Source: Acholeplasmatales bacterium
GTDB lineage: Bacteria; Bacillota_I; Bacilli_A; Acholeplasmatales; Anaeroplasmataceae
Assembly: GCA_017454375.1 (NCBI GenBank)
Contig: JAFTDB010000010.1
Span: forward strand, 36,992 to 100,991
Length of the DNA stretch: 64,000 nt
Direction: 5' to 3'
Below are positions 46,354 to 55,142 of this stretch, piece after piece. Below the pieces are notes generated by a model. The model worked only from the letters and a program-made list of their open reading frames with translations, was not told where the DNA came from and ran no database searches. The position numbers were made by a program, and so were the translations under genes. The first letter of the stretch is position 1. Each line of letters begins with the position of its first letter.

Positions 46354-47178
46354 ATGTTTGATCCTAAAACTAGTCAATATCCATATACTACTCGTACTGA
46401 TGGCCACTATATAGTTATCACAACAACAAAGGGTAATATATTCGATGGAAAATATCAATATGTTGAAAAATCTAATAAGTTCAAATTTAAAGTCTTCTTA
46501 ACAAGAGTGGCTTTGTATTTGATTGTTTTTCCTTTGGCTAGAATTAGGTTTGGACTTAAGATTTACGGTAGAAAGAATTTAAAAAAGAATAAAAAAATAT
46601 TGAAGCAAGGTGTTGTTTCTGTATCTAACCATGTTCATTTCTGGGATTATATTTTTGTTATGAAGGCAATTAGACCTTTTAAATCTAATTTGCTAGCATG
46701 GGCTGAAAATGTAAATGATAAAACAGGTGATTTAGTTAGATTAGTTGGTGGTATTCCAATTCCTGATAGAAGTGTTAGAGGAAAAATTTCGTTTTTGAAC
46801 TCAGTTAAATCACTTATTAAAGGAGGAGGCTGGTTACACGTCTATTCTGAAGGTAGTATGTGGGAGTATTATGCCCCAATTAGACCATTTAAAACTGGCG
46901 CTGCAAATTTAGCTATTAGATGTGATAGACCAATATTACCATTAGGCTTTTCATACCGTGAGCCTGGTAAGATTAGAAAAAAATTGTTTAAACAGCTTGC
47001 TTGTATCAATTTAACAATTGGTGAACCAATCTACGCTAATAAAGAGCTTGATAAGGGTGAACAATTAAGAGATTTAACTAAGCGTTCACACGAGGCTGTT
47101 TGTAGACTTGTTGGTTATAAAGATGGAGAAAACATTTATCCACCAATATTTGATAATAATGAAAGAATTGATTACTAA
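46354..47178 (+). CDS. 1-acyl-sn-glycerol-3-phosphate acyltransferase-like protein (PlsC family)
   Basis: 274 residues. The acyltransferase motif I appears as NHVHFWD (N-H-x4-D), motif II region as GGIPIPDRSV, motif III as YSEGSMWE and motif IV as the ILPLGFSYRE stretch. One N-terminal hydrophobic helix (about 48-66) would anchor it at the membrane. It should esterify a lysophospholipid or related lipid; motif III differs from the common EGTR. AAGGTG precedes the ATG. The next gene follows in 38 bases. Confidence 0.8.
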   Translation: MFDPKTSQYPYTTRTDGHYIVITTTKGNIFDGKYQYVEKSNKFKFKVFLTRVALYLIVFPLARIRFGLKIYGRKNLKKNKKILKQGVVSVSNHVHFWDYIFVMKAIRPFKSNLLAWAENVNDKTGDLVRLVGGIPIPDRSVRGKISFLNSVKSLIKGGGWLHVYSEGSMWEYYAPIRPFKTGAANLAIRCDRPILPLGFSYREPGKIRKKLFKQLACINLTIGEPIYANKELDKGEQLRDLTKRSHEAVCRLVGYKDGENIYPPIFDNNERIDY

Positions 47179-47216
47179 AATAGATAAATCTATTATTTTT
47201 GGATGGTGTTAGAAGT

Positions 47217-47858
47217 ATGGCAGTAAATCATGGGTTTATAACCCGAGTATTTGAGCAAGATAAAGAAAATGTAAAAAGTATAGATAAGCTTATTAGAAAA
47301 ATATGCTACATTTCCAATTTCTTATATGTGTTTTTTCATTTAGCTTATTTGATTTTCTTTGTTGTTTTAAAATATGCATATAATATCAATACTGATTTGA
47401 TGATATATGCTGGAATTTTTAGCGTAGGCTTTTTCTTACTTTTGTATTTGTTGCTTGATTTTAAAAAACTTAATATCTATGTTTTGGCCTGTGGTCTTGA
47501 AATATTGATATTCATGACTTATTCGACATTTATATGTGGATTTGGAGCTGGATTTCATTTATGCTTATTAGGTCTTATAGTGCTTGCTTATTTTACAGGC
47601 TATTATTCTTCTAAAAAAACAAGAGTTATCAGACCAGTTCATTGGGCATTATTCATTGGTGGTTTATATATATTTTTATATATTTGGTGTGGAAAGAATG
47701 AACCAGTAATTGCATTACCAGAGCTTGCAACTCAGCTATTATTTATTGCCCATTTAGTTGTTGTAATATCATTTATTACAACATTTTTAACAGTGTTTGT
47801 TAATTATGCAGGAAGACTAGAAAAAAAATTATTAGGGAATCAAAAACTGATAATTTAA
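47217..47858 (+). CDS. Membrane sensor half of a frameshifted diguanylate cyclase
   Basis: 213 residues in the first frame, containing about six transmembrane helices (32-54, 60-80, 88-110, 113-130, 143-160, 170-195 approximately) and then a charged linker AGRLEKKLLGNQK before a stop at 47856. The GGDEF domain continues in the -1 frame. The break lies at A8 (47821-47828), which forms a perfect A_AAA_AAA slippery heptamer in the zero frame. GGATGGTG precedes ATG 47217; an upstream TTG (47199) is less likely. Product without the cyclase half would be only a membrane sensor. Confidence 0.7.
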   Translation: MAVNHGFITRVFEQDKENVKSIDKLIRKICYISNFLYVFFHLAYLIFFVVLKYAYNINTDLMIYAGIFSVGFFLLLYLLLDFKKLNIYVLACGLEILIFMTYSTFICGFGAGFHLCLLGLIVLAYFTGYYSSKKTRVIRPVHWALFIGGLYIFLYIWCGKNEPVIALPELATQLLFIAHLVVVISFITTFLTVFVNYAGRLEKKLLGNQKLII

Positions 47859-48319
47859 CTCAAATAGGTAATCGTAAGGCATTAGAGGATTTCTTTGCTG
47901 GGCTTGATTTAGAAAATGAAGAATATGCCTTATCACTATTTGATATTGATGATTTTAAGCATGTTAACGATGAATTTGGACATTTATGCGGAGATTATAT
48001 ATTAAAAGAAATATCAAGCATTGCACTTTATACAAAGGCTAGATCTGATTTCGTTATCAGGTTTGGTGGAGAAGAATTTGTAATGATTTCACAAATAACT
48101 TCATCATATGAAGATACTGTTAAAAAAATTGATGAATTAAGAGAAAGAATTGCTAAGCATAAATATATATTCGAAGGACAAAAGCATGTTGTAACTGTAA
48201 CAATAGGAATGTCAAAATACCAAAAGGGTATGAATTTATATGATTGGATTATGCTAGCTGATAAGAATTTATATATTGGTAAGCAATCTGGTAAGAATAA
48301 GGTTGTTAGCGAAGATTAA
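47822..48319 (+). pseudogene. GGDEF (diguanylate cyclase) half, displaced by a -1 frameshift
   Basis: Read from the A8 tract in the -1 frame the translation continues without interruption as a GGDEF domain: SKTDNLTQIGNRKALEDF (start signature), FDIDDFKHVNDEFGH (metal-binding), RFGGEEFVMI (active site GGEEF), VTVTIGMSKY and ADKNLYIGKQSGKN. All catalytic residues are kept, so the break is recent, is bypassed by slippage, or is a sequencing error. No good SD or start lies near the beginning of this half. One extra A would restore one protein of about 367 residues. Confidence 0.75.
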
Positions 48320-48329
48320 TAATAGAAAT

Positions 48330-48355
48330 GAAAGAGCAGAAATGCTCTTTTATTC
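48330..48355 (+). terminator. Terminator after the frameshifted cyclase gene
   Basis: AAAGAGCA-GAAA-TGCTCTTT stem followed by TATTCTTATT; the T tract is imperfect. Confidence 0.7.
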
Positions 48356-48386
48356 TTATTTAAAGAATAAATATTTAATAACTCAC

Positions 48387-48415
48387 TTTAAAATAAATCT
48401 ATAATTTGTTATAAT
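48387..48415 (+). promoter_or_regulatory. Promoter of the 232-residue membrane protein gene
   Basis: TTTAAA (48387-48392), a 17-base spacer, TG-T-TATAAT (TATAAT at 48410-48415). Confidence 0.6.
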
Positions 48416-48439
48416 AAACCAAATAGAAAGTGTGACTAT

Positions 48440-49138
48440 ATGGATTTCCTTCGCAAGGTATTTAATAAGATTTGGGATATTGGTTCTATTCCATTTCATA
48501 AGTTCGAATCTAAACATCCAAAATTTTACCGCAAGTATCGTGATTTAATTGGATCTATCGTCTGCGGTTTTATTGGTGCGGCTGCAACTTATATCCTTGT
48601 GAGCTTCCTACCATATATCTTTGGTCAAAAGATGGCAGAAATAGAGGTATTAATACCTGATGTTGATATGCAATTTCAAGAAATAACATATTCATGGTCA
48701 ATAATTGGTTTCCCAGCCAGAATTCGTGATTATGAACCAATCATTGGTGGTGGTCTTGGATATTCAATTTCTTATTATTTTGCCAATGTTGTATCTCACG
48801 CAATTACTTATTCATTTATGCGTAAGTTCCATAATTCTAATCAAAATGTTCATAGACAATATCTATTTGGACTTGGTCTATGCTTCTTTGTATGTATCCT
48901 AACAAATATGATTAATGGCTTATGGCTACCTATCGTAAATGAAAGATTAACATTCCTAGAATATAACATCATAGTACTTGGTATTATCGGATTTGCTAAC
49001 TTCGTAATTGGACATATTTCTAATCTATTACTTTATAAAGATCGTAATAAAAAGATTAAGAAGATTGTTAAAGAACGTGCTGATGCTCCAATAAATGCAG
49101 AAGAAACTCAAGAAGATAATAAACAAATTGAGGAATAA
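48440..49138 (+). CDS. Conserved multipass membrane protein of unknown function
   Basis: 232 residues with about four hydrophobic helices (36-60, 105-125, 142-164, 180-203 approximately), a basic N-terminus and a charged, acidic C-terminal tail. I recognise no family with certainty; the overall layout is GtrA-like. It has its own extended -10 promoter. The following rluA-type gene starts one base after its stop. Confidence 0.55.
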   Translation: MDFLRKVFNKIWDIGSIPFHKFESKHPKFYRKYRDLIGSIVCGFIGAAATYILVSFLPYIFGQKMAEIEVLIPDVDMQFQEITYSWSIIGFPARIRDYEPIIGGGLGYSISYYFANVVSHAITYSFMRKFHNSNQNVHRQYLFGLGLCFFVCILTNMINGLWLPIVNERLTFLEYNIIVLGIIGFANFVIGHISNLLLYKDRNKKIKKIVKERADAPINAEETQEDNKQIEE

Positions 49139-49139
49139 G

Positions 49140-49970
49140 ATGATTTTAAAATATAAAATCGAGCATGATAATGTCTTAAGCTTAGAATTAAAAGAATTAT
49201 TATCAAGACATTTATATAAATCAATTAAGTCACATAATTCTAAAATTCTTGTTAATGGTATGGAAACTAAGCTATACCAAAATGTTAAACAAGGAGATAT
49301 AGTAGAAATAGATTATGAGGTGACTAAGGAAACCGAATGGCCACTTTATGAATCTAAAATAGAAATACTTTATGAAGATGAAAATTATTTAGTTGTTAAT
49401 AAAAGAAGAAATCTTTTATCTATACCAACTAAAAAAGAACCTAAATCTTTATATCAAGAAGTATTATATTATTTATCACAAAAGGGAGATACTCCAGTTG
49501 TATCTATCTTAACTAGATTAGATAAGAAGACATCTGGATTATGCTTAATTGCCCTAAATAAGATTGCGGCCGATAGAATGGCTCCAATCCACGAGCATAT
49601 AACTAGAAAATATTATGCTTTATTAAAGGGTGATTTAGAAAATGATGAAGGTGTAATTGAAACGTTCATCAAAAAAGATGAGAATTCAATTAAACGTTAT
49701 ATTTCAGATGATGGTCAAAAGGCTATATCTAGATATAATGTAATTAAAAGATATGGTGATAAAACATTAGTTGAATATAAGTTAGAAACTGGTAGAACTC
49801 ATCAAATAAGAGTTCATTCACTATATATTAATCATCCTGTAATAGGAGATGATTTATATACAGATGATACTGGAGATTTATATTTAACAAGTCATTATAT
49901 CAAATTCAAAAACATGGAAAATAAAATTGTTGAAATAGATATTGATAGTTGGTGGGCTGATGAGAAGTAA
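49140..49970 (+). CDS. RluA-family RNA pseudouridine synthase
   Basis: 276 residues. An N-terminal S4-like RNA-binding segment (SLELKELLSRHLYKSIKSH...KILVNG) precedes the synthase domain; the catalytic Asp128 lies in ILTRLDKKTSGL, and TGRTHQIRVHSLYINHPVIGDDLY is the conserved C-terminal motif. It isomerises uridine in rRNA or tRNA; RluD/YlyB-type specificity is plausible but not proven. GAGGAA precedes ATG 49140; the in-frame ATG at 49095 lies inside the upstream gene and is unlikely. Its stop overlaps the next gene. Confidence 0.9.
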   Translation: MILKYKIEHDNVLSLELKELLSRHLYKSIKSHNSKILVNGMETKLYQNVKQGDIVEIDYEVTKETEWPLYESKIEILYEDENYLVVNKRRNLLSIPTKKEPKSLYQEVLYYLSQKGDTPVVSILTRLDKKTSGLCLIALNKIAADRMAPIHEHITRKYYALLKGDLENDEGVIETFIKKDENSIKRYISDDGQKAISRYNVIKRYGDKTLVEYKLETGRTHQIRVHSLYINHPVIGDDLYTDDTGDLYLTSHYIKFKNMENKIVEIDIDSWWADEK

Positions 49971-50748
49971 TGAGGATTTATCTACATTAGAAGTAGATCC
50001 TAAAAAAGCCAAAAGATATAAGATAATACGTATAATAATAGAAGCTGTTGTATTAAGTGTACTTACAGGGTTATTAATTTGGGTATTAATTAAATATTTA
50101 CCTTATTTTATGGAGTTATCTAATAATAAAGAAAAAAGAGATGTGTTTATCCAAGATATTAAAGGATATGGACCAGCCGCATTCTTTATCATATTAGGGC
50201 TTCAGGTATTCCAGGTAATATTTATGATTATCCCTTCAGGCCCTATAGTTATTGCCTCTGGTGTAGTACTTAATCCATTCTTGGCAGTGCTTGTATGTAT
50301 ATTAGGACAGACACTTGGTGGAATAATTGTTTATATTTTAGTTAAGCTACTTGGATATGATTTCTTAGCGTTATTTGCTGATCCAAATAAAATAAAGAAT
50401 AGTAAATTATTTGGTAACCGTACCCAAACTGAGGTAATGATGTTTGGATATCTAATGATTCCGGCATTACCTAAAGATATAGTGGCATTTATTGCCCCAT
50501 TTACTAAAGTTAATCTTTGGAGATTTACTTTAATAAATATATTTGCGCGAATTCCAATGACAATTGTATCTGTAATGATGGGTACCGCATTTATTGATGG
50601 TAATTATGTACTAGCTTTTGTGCTAGCGGGATGTTCAGGTGTATGTGCCTTACTTTGCTTTATATTTAATAAAAAGATTGTAAACTTCTTAGATAGAAAT
50701 AAAAAAGAAGAAGTTTTAGAAGTAGAAACTAAAGAAGAAGATAAATAA
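49960..50748 (+). CDS. VTT-domain (TVP38/TMEM64, DedA-like) membrane protein
   Basis: 262 residues. After a cytoplasmic N-terminus and one helix (about 20-43) comes a VTT domain: VFQVIFMIIPSGPIVIASGVVLNPF, GQTLGGIIVYILVK, and the re-entrant GYLMIPALPKDIVAFIAP followed by NIFARIPMTIVSVMMGT. These proteins are thought to move lipids such as undecaprenyl phosphate across the membrane. The C-terminal tail is acidic and lysine rich. GGTGGG precedes ATG 49960, which overlaps the rluA end by 11 bases; the upstream TTG (49942) is less likely. Confidence 0.85.
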   Translation: MRSNEDLSTLEVDPKKAKRYKIIRIIIEAVVLSVLTGLLIWVLIKYLPYFMELSNNKEKRDVFIQDIKGYGPAAFFIILGLQVFQVIFMIIPSGPIVIASGVVLNPFLAVLVCILGQTLGGIIVYILVKLLGYDFLALFADPNKIKNSKLFGNRTQTEVMMFGYLMIPALPKDIVAFIAPFTKVNLWRFTLINIFARIPMTIVSVMMGTAFIDGNYVLAFVLAGCSGVCALLCFIFNKKIVNFLDRNKKEEVLEVETKEEDK

Positions 50749-50771
50749 AAAAATGAAAGGAGGGCTTTTCT

Positions 50772-51968
50772 ATGAGTAATGCATTATTTTATTTTGAATC
50801 ATGTGGCTTTTGTATAATTGTATTCACTTTGATTTTTTTTAAATGCTTAACTGGCTTTAGTAAAAGTATCCATAAATCATTTTTTGAATTTATGATTTTA
50901 GCTCAGGTTCTATATATGATATTTGAAATTTTGTGGGCATTCGTTGAATTTGAGGTATGGCCACAAACTAAAGAATTAGTATCATTTACGAATGTAAGCT
51001 TATATGCATGGGCAACATGTGTTGGTTATTCATGGTTTTTATATGTAGAGGATGTATGTGAATCTAAATTAACTAATAATAGATTAAAAAGAACCTTATG
51101 GGCTATACCTCTATTTGCAGGAATAATTCTAGATATGTTACTATTCTCTATTGGTAGAGGATATTATGTAGATACATTTGGTAACGCTAAAAACATTGTT
51201 GGTTTTATAATTTTAATTACTATACCTTTTATATATGTTGCTATAGCCACTGTAAAAACATTCTTGATTGCCGCAAGATCTAAAAATAGATGGGTTAGAA
51301 AATATTATTTAATTAATGGTGTATATCCACTTGGAATTATTGTTTTTGGTGCCTTACAGGTATTAATGCTTATGAGACAGATTAAATATCCATTCCTATG
51401 CTTCGGCTCAACTATTCTAATTATATTCTTATATCTATCTAATCTAGATAAGCTTATATCTAATGACTCACTAACTGACTTATTTAATCGTCGTATGCTA
51501 AATAAAGCATTTAAAAAGATGATTAGAAATAAACCAGAGGAACTAAAGGTATTGATGATTGATATTGATAATTTTAAAGATATCAATGATGAATGTGGAC
51601 ATAACGTTGGCGATTACGCAATTGTCGATGTATGCAATGCCTTAAAGAGAGTGTGCTTTATTGAAGATGTAATGCTATGTAGATATGGCGGAGATGAATT
51701 CATTGTTTTAACAAAGCTAGATGATAATAAGATAAAAGAAATAATAAAATCTATGTCAGAAGAAATAGCCAAATTACCTGTTTATGAAAAGATGAATGGT
51801 GAAAAAACTACACCATTAACAGTAAGTATAGGTATGGCTAAATATGATGTTCATAAGCACTCAAATCTTGATCCTGCAGTAGTTGCTGTAGAACTTGTAG
51901 TAGAGGCTGATAAGAAATTATATAAAGAAAAAGAAATGAAGAAAACTTTAAAAAATCAAAATAAGTAG
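50772..51968 (+). CDS. Membrane-bound diguanylate cyclase (GGDEF protein)
   Basis: 398 residues. The N-terminal half (1-225) has about seven hydrophobic helices, a 7TM-like sensor. The C-terminal GGDEF domain is complete: SLTDLFNRRMLN, MIDIDNFKDINDECGHNVGD, the active site RYGGDEFIVL, and LTVSIGMAKYD with the ADKKLYKEKE end. It should make c-di-GMP; there is no RxxD inhibitory site at the usual position before GGDEF (residues CFIEDVMLCRYGGDE). AAAGGAGGG precedes the ATG. It is a paralogue in plan of the frameshifted gene at 47217. Confidence 0.92.
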   Translation: MSNALFYFESCGFCIIVFTLIFFKCLTGFSKSIHKSFFEFMILAQVLYMIFEILWAFVEFEVWPQTKELVSFTNVSLYAWATCVGYSWFLYVEDVCESKLTNNRLKRTLWAIPLFAGIILDMLLFSIGRGYYVDTFGNAKNIVGFIILITIPFIYVAIATVKTFLIAARSKNRWVRKYYLINGVYPLGIIVFGALQVLMLMRQIKYPFLCFGSTILIIFLYLSNLDKLISNDSLTDLFNRRMLNKAFKKMIRNKPEELKVLMIDIDNFKDINDECGHNVGDYAIVDVCNALKRVCFIEDVMLCRYGGDEFIVLTKLDDNKIKEIIKSMSEEIAKLPVYEKMNGEKTTPLTVSIGMAKYDVHKHSNLDPAVVAVELVVEADKKLYKEKEMKKTLKNQNK

Positions 51969-51977
51969 TAAATAATT

Positions 51978-52014
51978 AAAAGGAAGAATTGTGGTGATTT
52001 TTCCTTTTTTTATT
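51978..52014 (+). terminator. Terminator after the GGDEF gene
   Basis: AAAAGGAAGAA pairs with TTTTTCCTTTT around a loop of about 12 bases, and the 3' arm runs on in T. Confidence 0.75.
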
Positions 52015-52058
52015 TCTTTTGTGGACTATAATTAGTGCGTACAAAGAGGGTGACTATA

Positions 52059-53504
52059 GTGTCTTCAGATATTAGACGCAGAGAAGCAGTTTTAAAAGGC
52101 AACCTCCTAAAAACTGTTTTAATGATCTGCATGCCTTTAGCATTATATCAATTTTTTAATAGTCTATATACACTATTTGACCAGGTGATATGTGCTCAGA
52201 TATCTACTGATGCACAAAATGCAGTATCATCTATTGGTCAAATCAAGTCTACTATATCTGCCTTTGGTGGAGGACTCGCAGCCGGCGGTGGTGTAATCAT
52301 CGCTAGGTATTTCGGTGCGGGTTATATAAAAGACAGCAGATACTCTAGCTCCAATTTGTTTTTTATGGCTATAGTTCTAAGTTTAATAATTATGATAATC
52401 TTCATACCACTCGCAAGACCAATTATGGAACTTGCACAAATTGCCCCTAAATCTATCGAAATCGGTACAAACTATTTTAGGCTTCAGATGGTTGAACTTA
52501 TCTTTGTCACTATCAATAGTGTCTTCATTGGTATAGAAAAAGCCAAGGGAAACTCTAAAATGGTATTGCGCCTTAATATTGCCGTCATGGTTATTAAACT
52601 TGGACTTACTAGTCTATTTGTGTTCACATTTAGCTTAAAGGATATCATCTATGTTGAGCTTGCTACTATAATTGCTCAAGGTGCCTTAACAGCTATTGGT
52701 ATATATTTCTTATTTAGAAAAAGTAATATTATTAGATTATCTATAAAGATGATGTTACCTAAAAAAGAATATGCTTGGCCTATTATTAAATTATCAGTAC
52801 CAATTTTCTTAGGTAAGTTTGTAATGAACCTAGGAAAAGTAGTAGTAAATGGTATTTGTGGTAATTACTGGAATACAGTTACAGATGGCTTAATTGTTGG
52901 TACACTTGGTGTATCTAACAATATGTGTGGCTTAATCACATCACCTACTAACTCATTTGAGGAGGGTGGTTCATCTATTACAAGCCAAAATTTAGGTAAT
53001 GGTAATATGAAGCGTGCAGTTAAATCATTTATTTATACTTTAACTGTATCAACTATTATTTCAGTTGTTGGCTATTTATTAATGCGTTTTGTATTAATAG
53101 ATTGGCTAGTTGAATTATTTACAAGTGCTGATGGTAAATCAGAATTATATAAATCTATGGTAAAGGATATCTTTGTTTGGGATTCCTTATCAATCATCGC
53201 TTTAGGTGTTACAGCTCCTGTACTTGGTCTACTTTATGGATTTGGTCAAACAGGCTTATCTACAATCCTAAATCTAAGTAGAATAGGAAGCAGAATAATC
53301 TTCTTGGTTGCAGTCCATGCGATTAGACCAGATTTAGCACCTACACTATGTGCTGGTTTATCTATGGGTATAAGTAATACTGTAATTTTATTATTATCTG
53401 CCTTATTTGCGTTAATCTTCTTTATTAAGATTAAGAAGAATGGATTTAAAGGAATGAAATTTTCTGATCCAGAACCAGAAGTTAGCGAATTAATTATGGA
53501 ATAA
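52059..53504 (+). CDS. MATE-family multidrug/Na+ efflux transporter
   Basis: 481 residues with twelve hydrophobic helices in two MatE repeats. Repeat starts PLALYQFFNSLYTLFDQVICAQ and VPIFLGKFVMNLGKVVVNGI are typical, and GGGLAAGGGVIIARYFGAG matches the family. It exports cationic compounds using an ion gradient. The chosen start is GTG 52059, 5 bases after GAGGGTGA; the GTG at 52035 would lie before the start of transcription set by TATAAT at 52027-52032. Confidence 0.87.
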   Translation: MSSDIRRREAVLKGNLLKTVLMICMPLALYQFFNSLYTLFDQVICAQISTDAQNAVSSIGQIKSTISAFGGGLAAGGGVIIARYFGAGYIKDSRYSSSNLFFMAIVLSLIIMIIFIPLARPIMELAQIAPKSIEIGTNYFRLQMVELIFVTINSVFIGIEKAKGNSKMVLRLNIAVMVIKLGLTSLFVFTFSLKDIIYVELATIIAQGALTAIGIYFLFRKSNIIRLSIKMMLPKKEYAWPIIKLSVPIFLGKFVMNLGKVVVNGICGNYWNTVTDGLIVGTLGVSNNMCGLITSPTNSFEEGGSSITSQNLGNGNMKRAVKSFIYTLTVSTIISVVGYLLMRFVLIDWLVELFTSADGKSELYKSMVKDIFVWDSLSIIALGVTAPVLGLLYGFGQTGLSTILNLSRIGSRIIFLVAVHAIRPDLAPTLCAGLSMGISNTVILLLSALFALIFFIKIKKNGFKGMKFSDPEPEVSELIME

Positions 53505-53545
53505 CTAATTCTTTTATGTTAAAATAATATAAAGGGATTGGTGAT

Positions 53546-53773
53546 ATGATGAAAAAACAAACTAATATGTTAAGATTAGCAGTAATATTACTTGCAATAT
53601 TATTAGTAATATTAGGAGTGCTACTTGTAGTTCGTGGTGCCTTTGGGGCATTTAGATTAAGCTTTGCTACTACAAAAGGAATATTTATTCCTATAGATAT
53701 TATTGTTGGATCATTAACTCCACTTATCGCAGTAATAATGATTTCATTTTCTAAAGAAAAAGAAATAGAATAA
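53546..53773 (+). CDS. Small two-helix membrane protein
   Basis: 75 residues: a basic N-terminus, TM1 (about 9-32, LLAILLVILGVLLVVRG) and TM2 (about 48-67), then a charged tail. I recognise no family. GGTGAT precedes paired ATGs (53546 or 53549). It has its own terminator and sits between a MATE transporter and the DUF2089 operon. Confidence 0.6.
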   Translation: MMKKQTNMLRLAVILLAILLVILGVLLVVRGAFGAFRLSFATTKGIFIPIDIIVGSLTPLIAVIMISFSKEKEIE

Positions 53774-53783
53774 ACAATATAAC

Positions 53784-53808
53784 GAGTGCTTTGGCACTCT
53801 TTTATTTT
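53784..53808 (+). terminator. Terminator after the small membrane protein gene
   Basis: GAGTGC-TTTG-GCACTC followed by TTTTATTTT. Confidence 0.8.
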
Positions 53809-53828
53809 GCCTAAAATCAATAATCAAA

Positions 53829-53863
53829 ATTAAAAAAATTAAGCATAAGATTAAAAAAGTTAA
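53829..53863 (+). repeat. Direct repeat upstream of the DUF2089 operon promoter
   Basis: ATTAAAAAAATTAA (53829-53842) and ATTAAAAAAGTTAA (53850-53863) match at 13 of 14 positions with a period of 21 bases, two helical turns. They end 9 bases before the -35, fitting an activator or regulator binding site. Confidence 0.55.
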
Positions 53864-53872
53864 TTTTTGTTG

Positions 53873-53900
53873 TTGACATATTTAAACATAGGTATATAAT
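53873..53900 (+). promoter_or_regulatory. Promoter of the DUF2089 operon
   Basis: TTGACA (53873-53878), a 16-base spacer, TATAAT (53895-53900). Confidence 0.82.
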
Positions 53901-53925
53901 AGTAAGTGAAAAAGGGGATGATTAG

Positions 53926-54294
53926 ATGAAGAAGAATGTAATCGGTGAATGTCCTATATGTAAACACAACTTATTTGTTAAAACATTAAAGTGTGAGGAA
54001 TGTGGAACAGAAGTAAGTGGAGAATTCCAATTATCACCATTTGATTATCTAACAAAAGAACAAATGGAATTTGCTTTAGTATTTATAAAGAATCAAGGTA
54101 ATATTAAAGGAATTGAAAAAACACTTAATATTAGTTATCCAACTGTAAAGAAAAATATTGAAGATTTATGTAAAGCTTTAGGCTTTAGCTTAGAATCAGA
54201 AGAAACATTATCTCGTGATGATGTTAGAAAAAAACTAAAAAATGGTGAAATCTCATTTGAAGAGGCAGAAGAATTATTAGGAGGAAAACTATAA
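53926..54294 (+). CDS. DUF2089 family zinc-ribbon / HTH regulator
   Basis: 122 residues. Two CxxC pairs (CPIC and CEEC) form a zinc ribbon at residues 9-26, and NIKGIEKTLNISYPTVKKNIEDLCKALGF is a helix-turn-helix, the DUF2089 pattern. A C-terminal SFEEAEELL helix follows. It is probably a transcription factor for its own operon. AAAAGGGG precedes the ATG. The next gene overlaps its stop by one base (TAATG). Confidence 0.85.
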   Translation: MKKNVIGECPICKHNLFVKTLKCEECGTEVSGEFQLSPFDYLTKEQMEFALVFIKNQGNIKGIEKTLNISYPTVKKNIEDLCKALGFSLESEETLSRDDVRKKLKNGEISFEEAEELLGGKL

Positions 54295-55142
54295 TGAAAG
54301 ATGAATATTTAAAGAGATTAGAAGAATTACTAGAAGAAAATGAAGTAAAGAATAAAGAAGAAATTCTAAAGAAATATCAAAAGAGATATGAATTTGGTTT
54401 AGAATCAGATTTGTCTGATGAAGAAATAGAAAATATGCTTGGTAAGCCTGAGGATGTTGTTAATAAATTCAAGGAAGAAACTGAAGAAGAAAAAACAACA
54501 TTCAAAACTTATGATGAAGTTAAATCAGATTATAAGAAGAACTACAATTTAGTAGTTAAAACAGTTGGTGATGACATCTATGTTGTAAAATCAGCTGATG
54601 ATTTAGTTCATCTAGAATTTGAAAATGTAGATATCGATGCTTATGATGTTAAAAATGATAGTGAAAGTGGCGTAATTGTAAAATATTTAAAAACTAAATT
54701 CTTTGGCTTAAATAGAAGAAAATCAGGAAAGATTACAATTAAGGTTCCTGAAGGAAAAACATTTGATCTAGCAGAAATATCAACTACATCAGGTGATCAT
54801 AATATCGATAGATTAACTGCGAATACTATATCATTTTCTACAGTATCAGGTGACGCAGATATCCATTATCTAAAAGCCAATTATATTTCTATATCAACTG
54901 TATCTGGTGATTATGAAATTGATAAGATTGACTCAGAAAAATGTACAATTAATACAGTATCAGGTGATGCTGAAATCAATGAAGTAGTTTCTAAAAAGAT
55001 TACTCTAGATAGCGTATCAGGTGATATTAGTATTAATAAGACTGATTGTGAAAATTTCACAACTAATTCTGTAAGTGGGGATATTAAGATAAATAACGAA
55101 AAGCATAAAAATATAGTAAGATCAATAAAGGAGAAGTTCTAA
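54294..55142 (+). CDS. DUF1700-like / DUF4097 beta-repeat protein
   Basis: 282 residues. The first 65 form a charged helical segment with MLGKPEDVVNKFKEE, matching the DUF1700/HAAS N-terminus. Residues about 85-270 are DUF4097, with six repeats ending in [ST]-x-SGD (TTSGDHNI, TVSGDADI, TVSGDYEI, TVSGDAEI, SVSGDISI, SVSGDIKI) that form a beta-solenoid. YvlB of Bacillus has a related design and belongs to envelope-stress regulons. AGGAGG precedes the ATG. It is the middle gene of a three-gene operon. Confidence 0.85.
   Translation: MKDEYLKRLEELLEENEVKNKEEILKKYQKRYEFGLESDLSDEEIENMLGKPEDVVNKFKEETEEEKTTFKTYDEVKSDYKKNYNLVVKTVGDDIYVVKSADDLVHLEFENVDIDAYDVKNDSESGVIVKYLKTKFFGLNRRKSGKITIKVPEGKTFDLAEISTTSGDHNIDRLTANTISFSTVSGDADIHYLKANYISISTVSGDYEIDKIDSEKCTINTVSGDAEINEVVSKKITLDSVSGDISINKTDCENFTTNSVSGDIKINNEKHKNIVRSIKEKF

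Noticed and set aside
47859..48319. A stand-alone GGDEF gene starting at the internal ATG near 48083
   Set aside because: That start would cut off the first half of the GGDEF domain including its metal-binding motif; the domain clearly continues upstream into the frameshift site.
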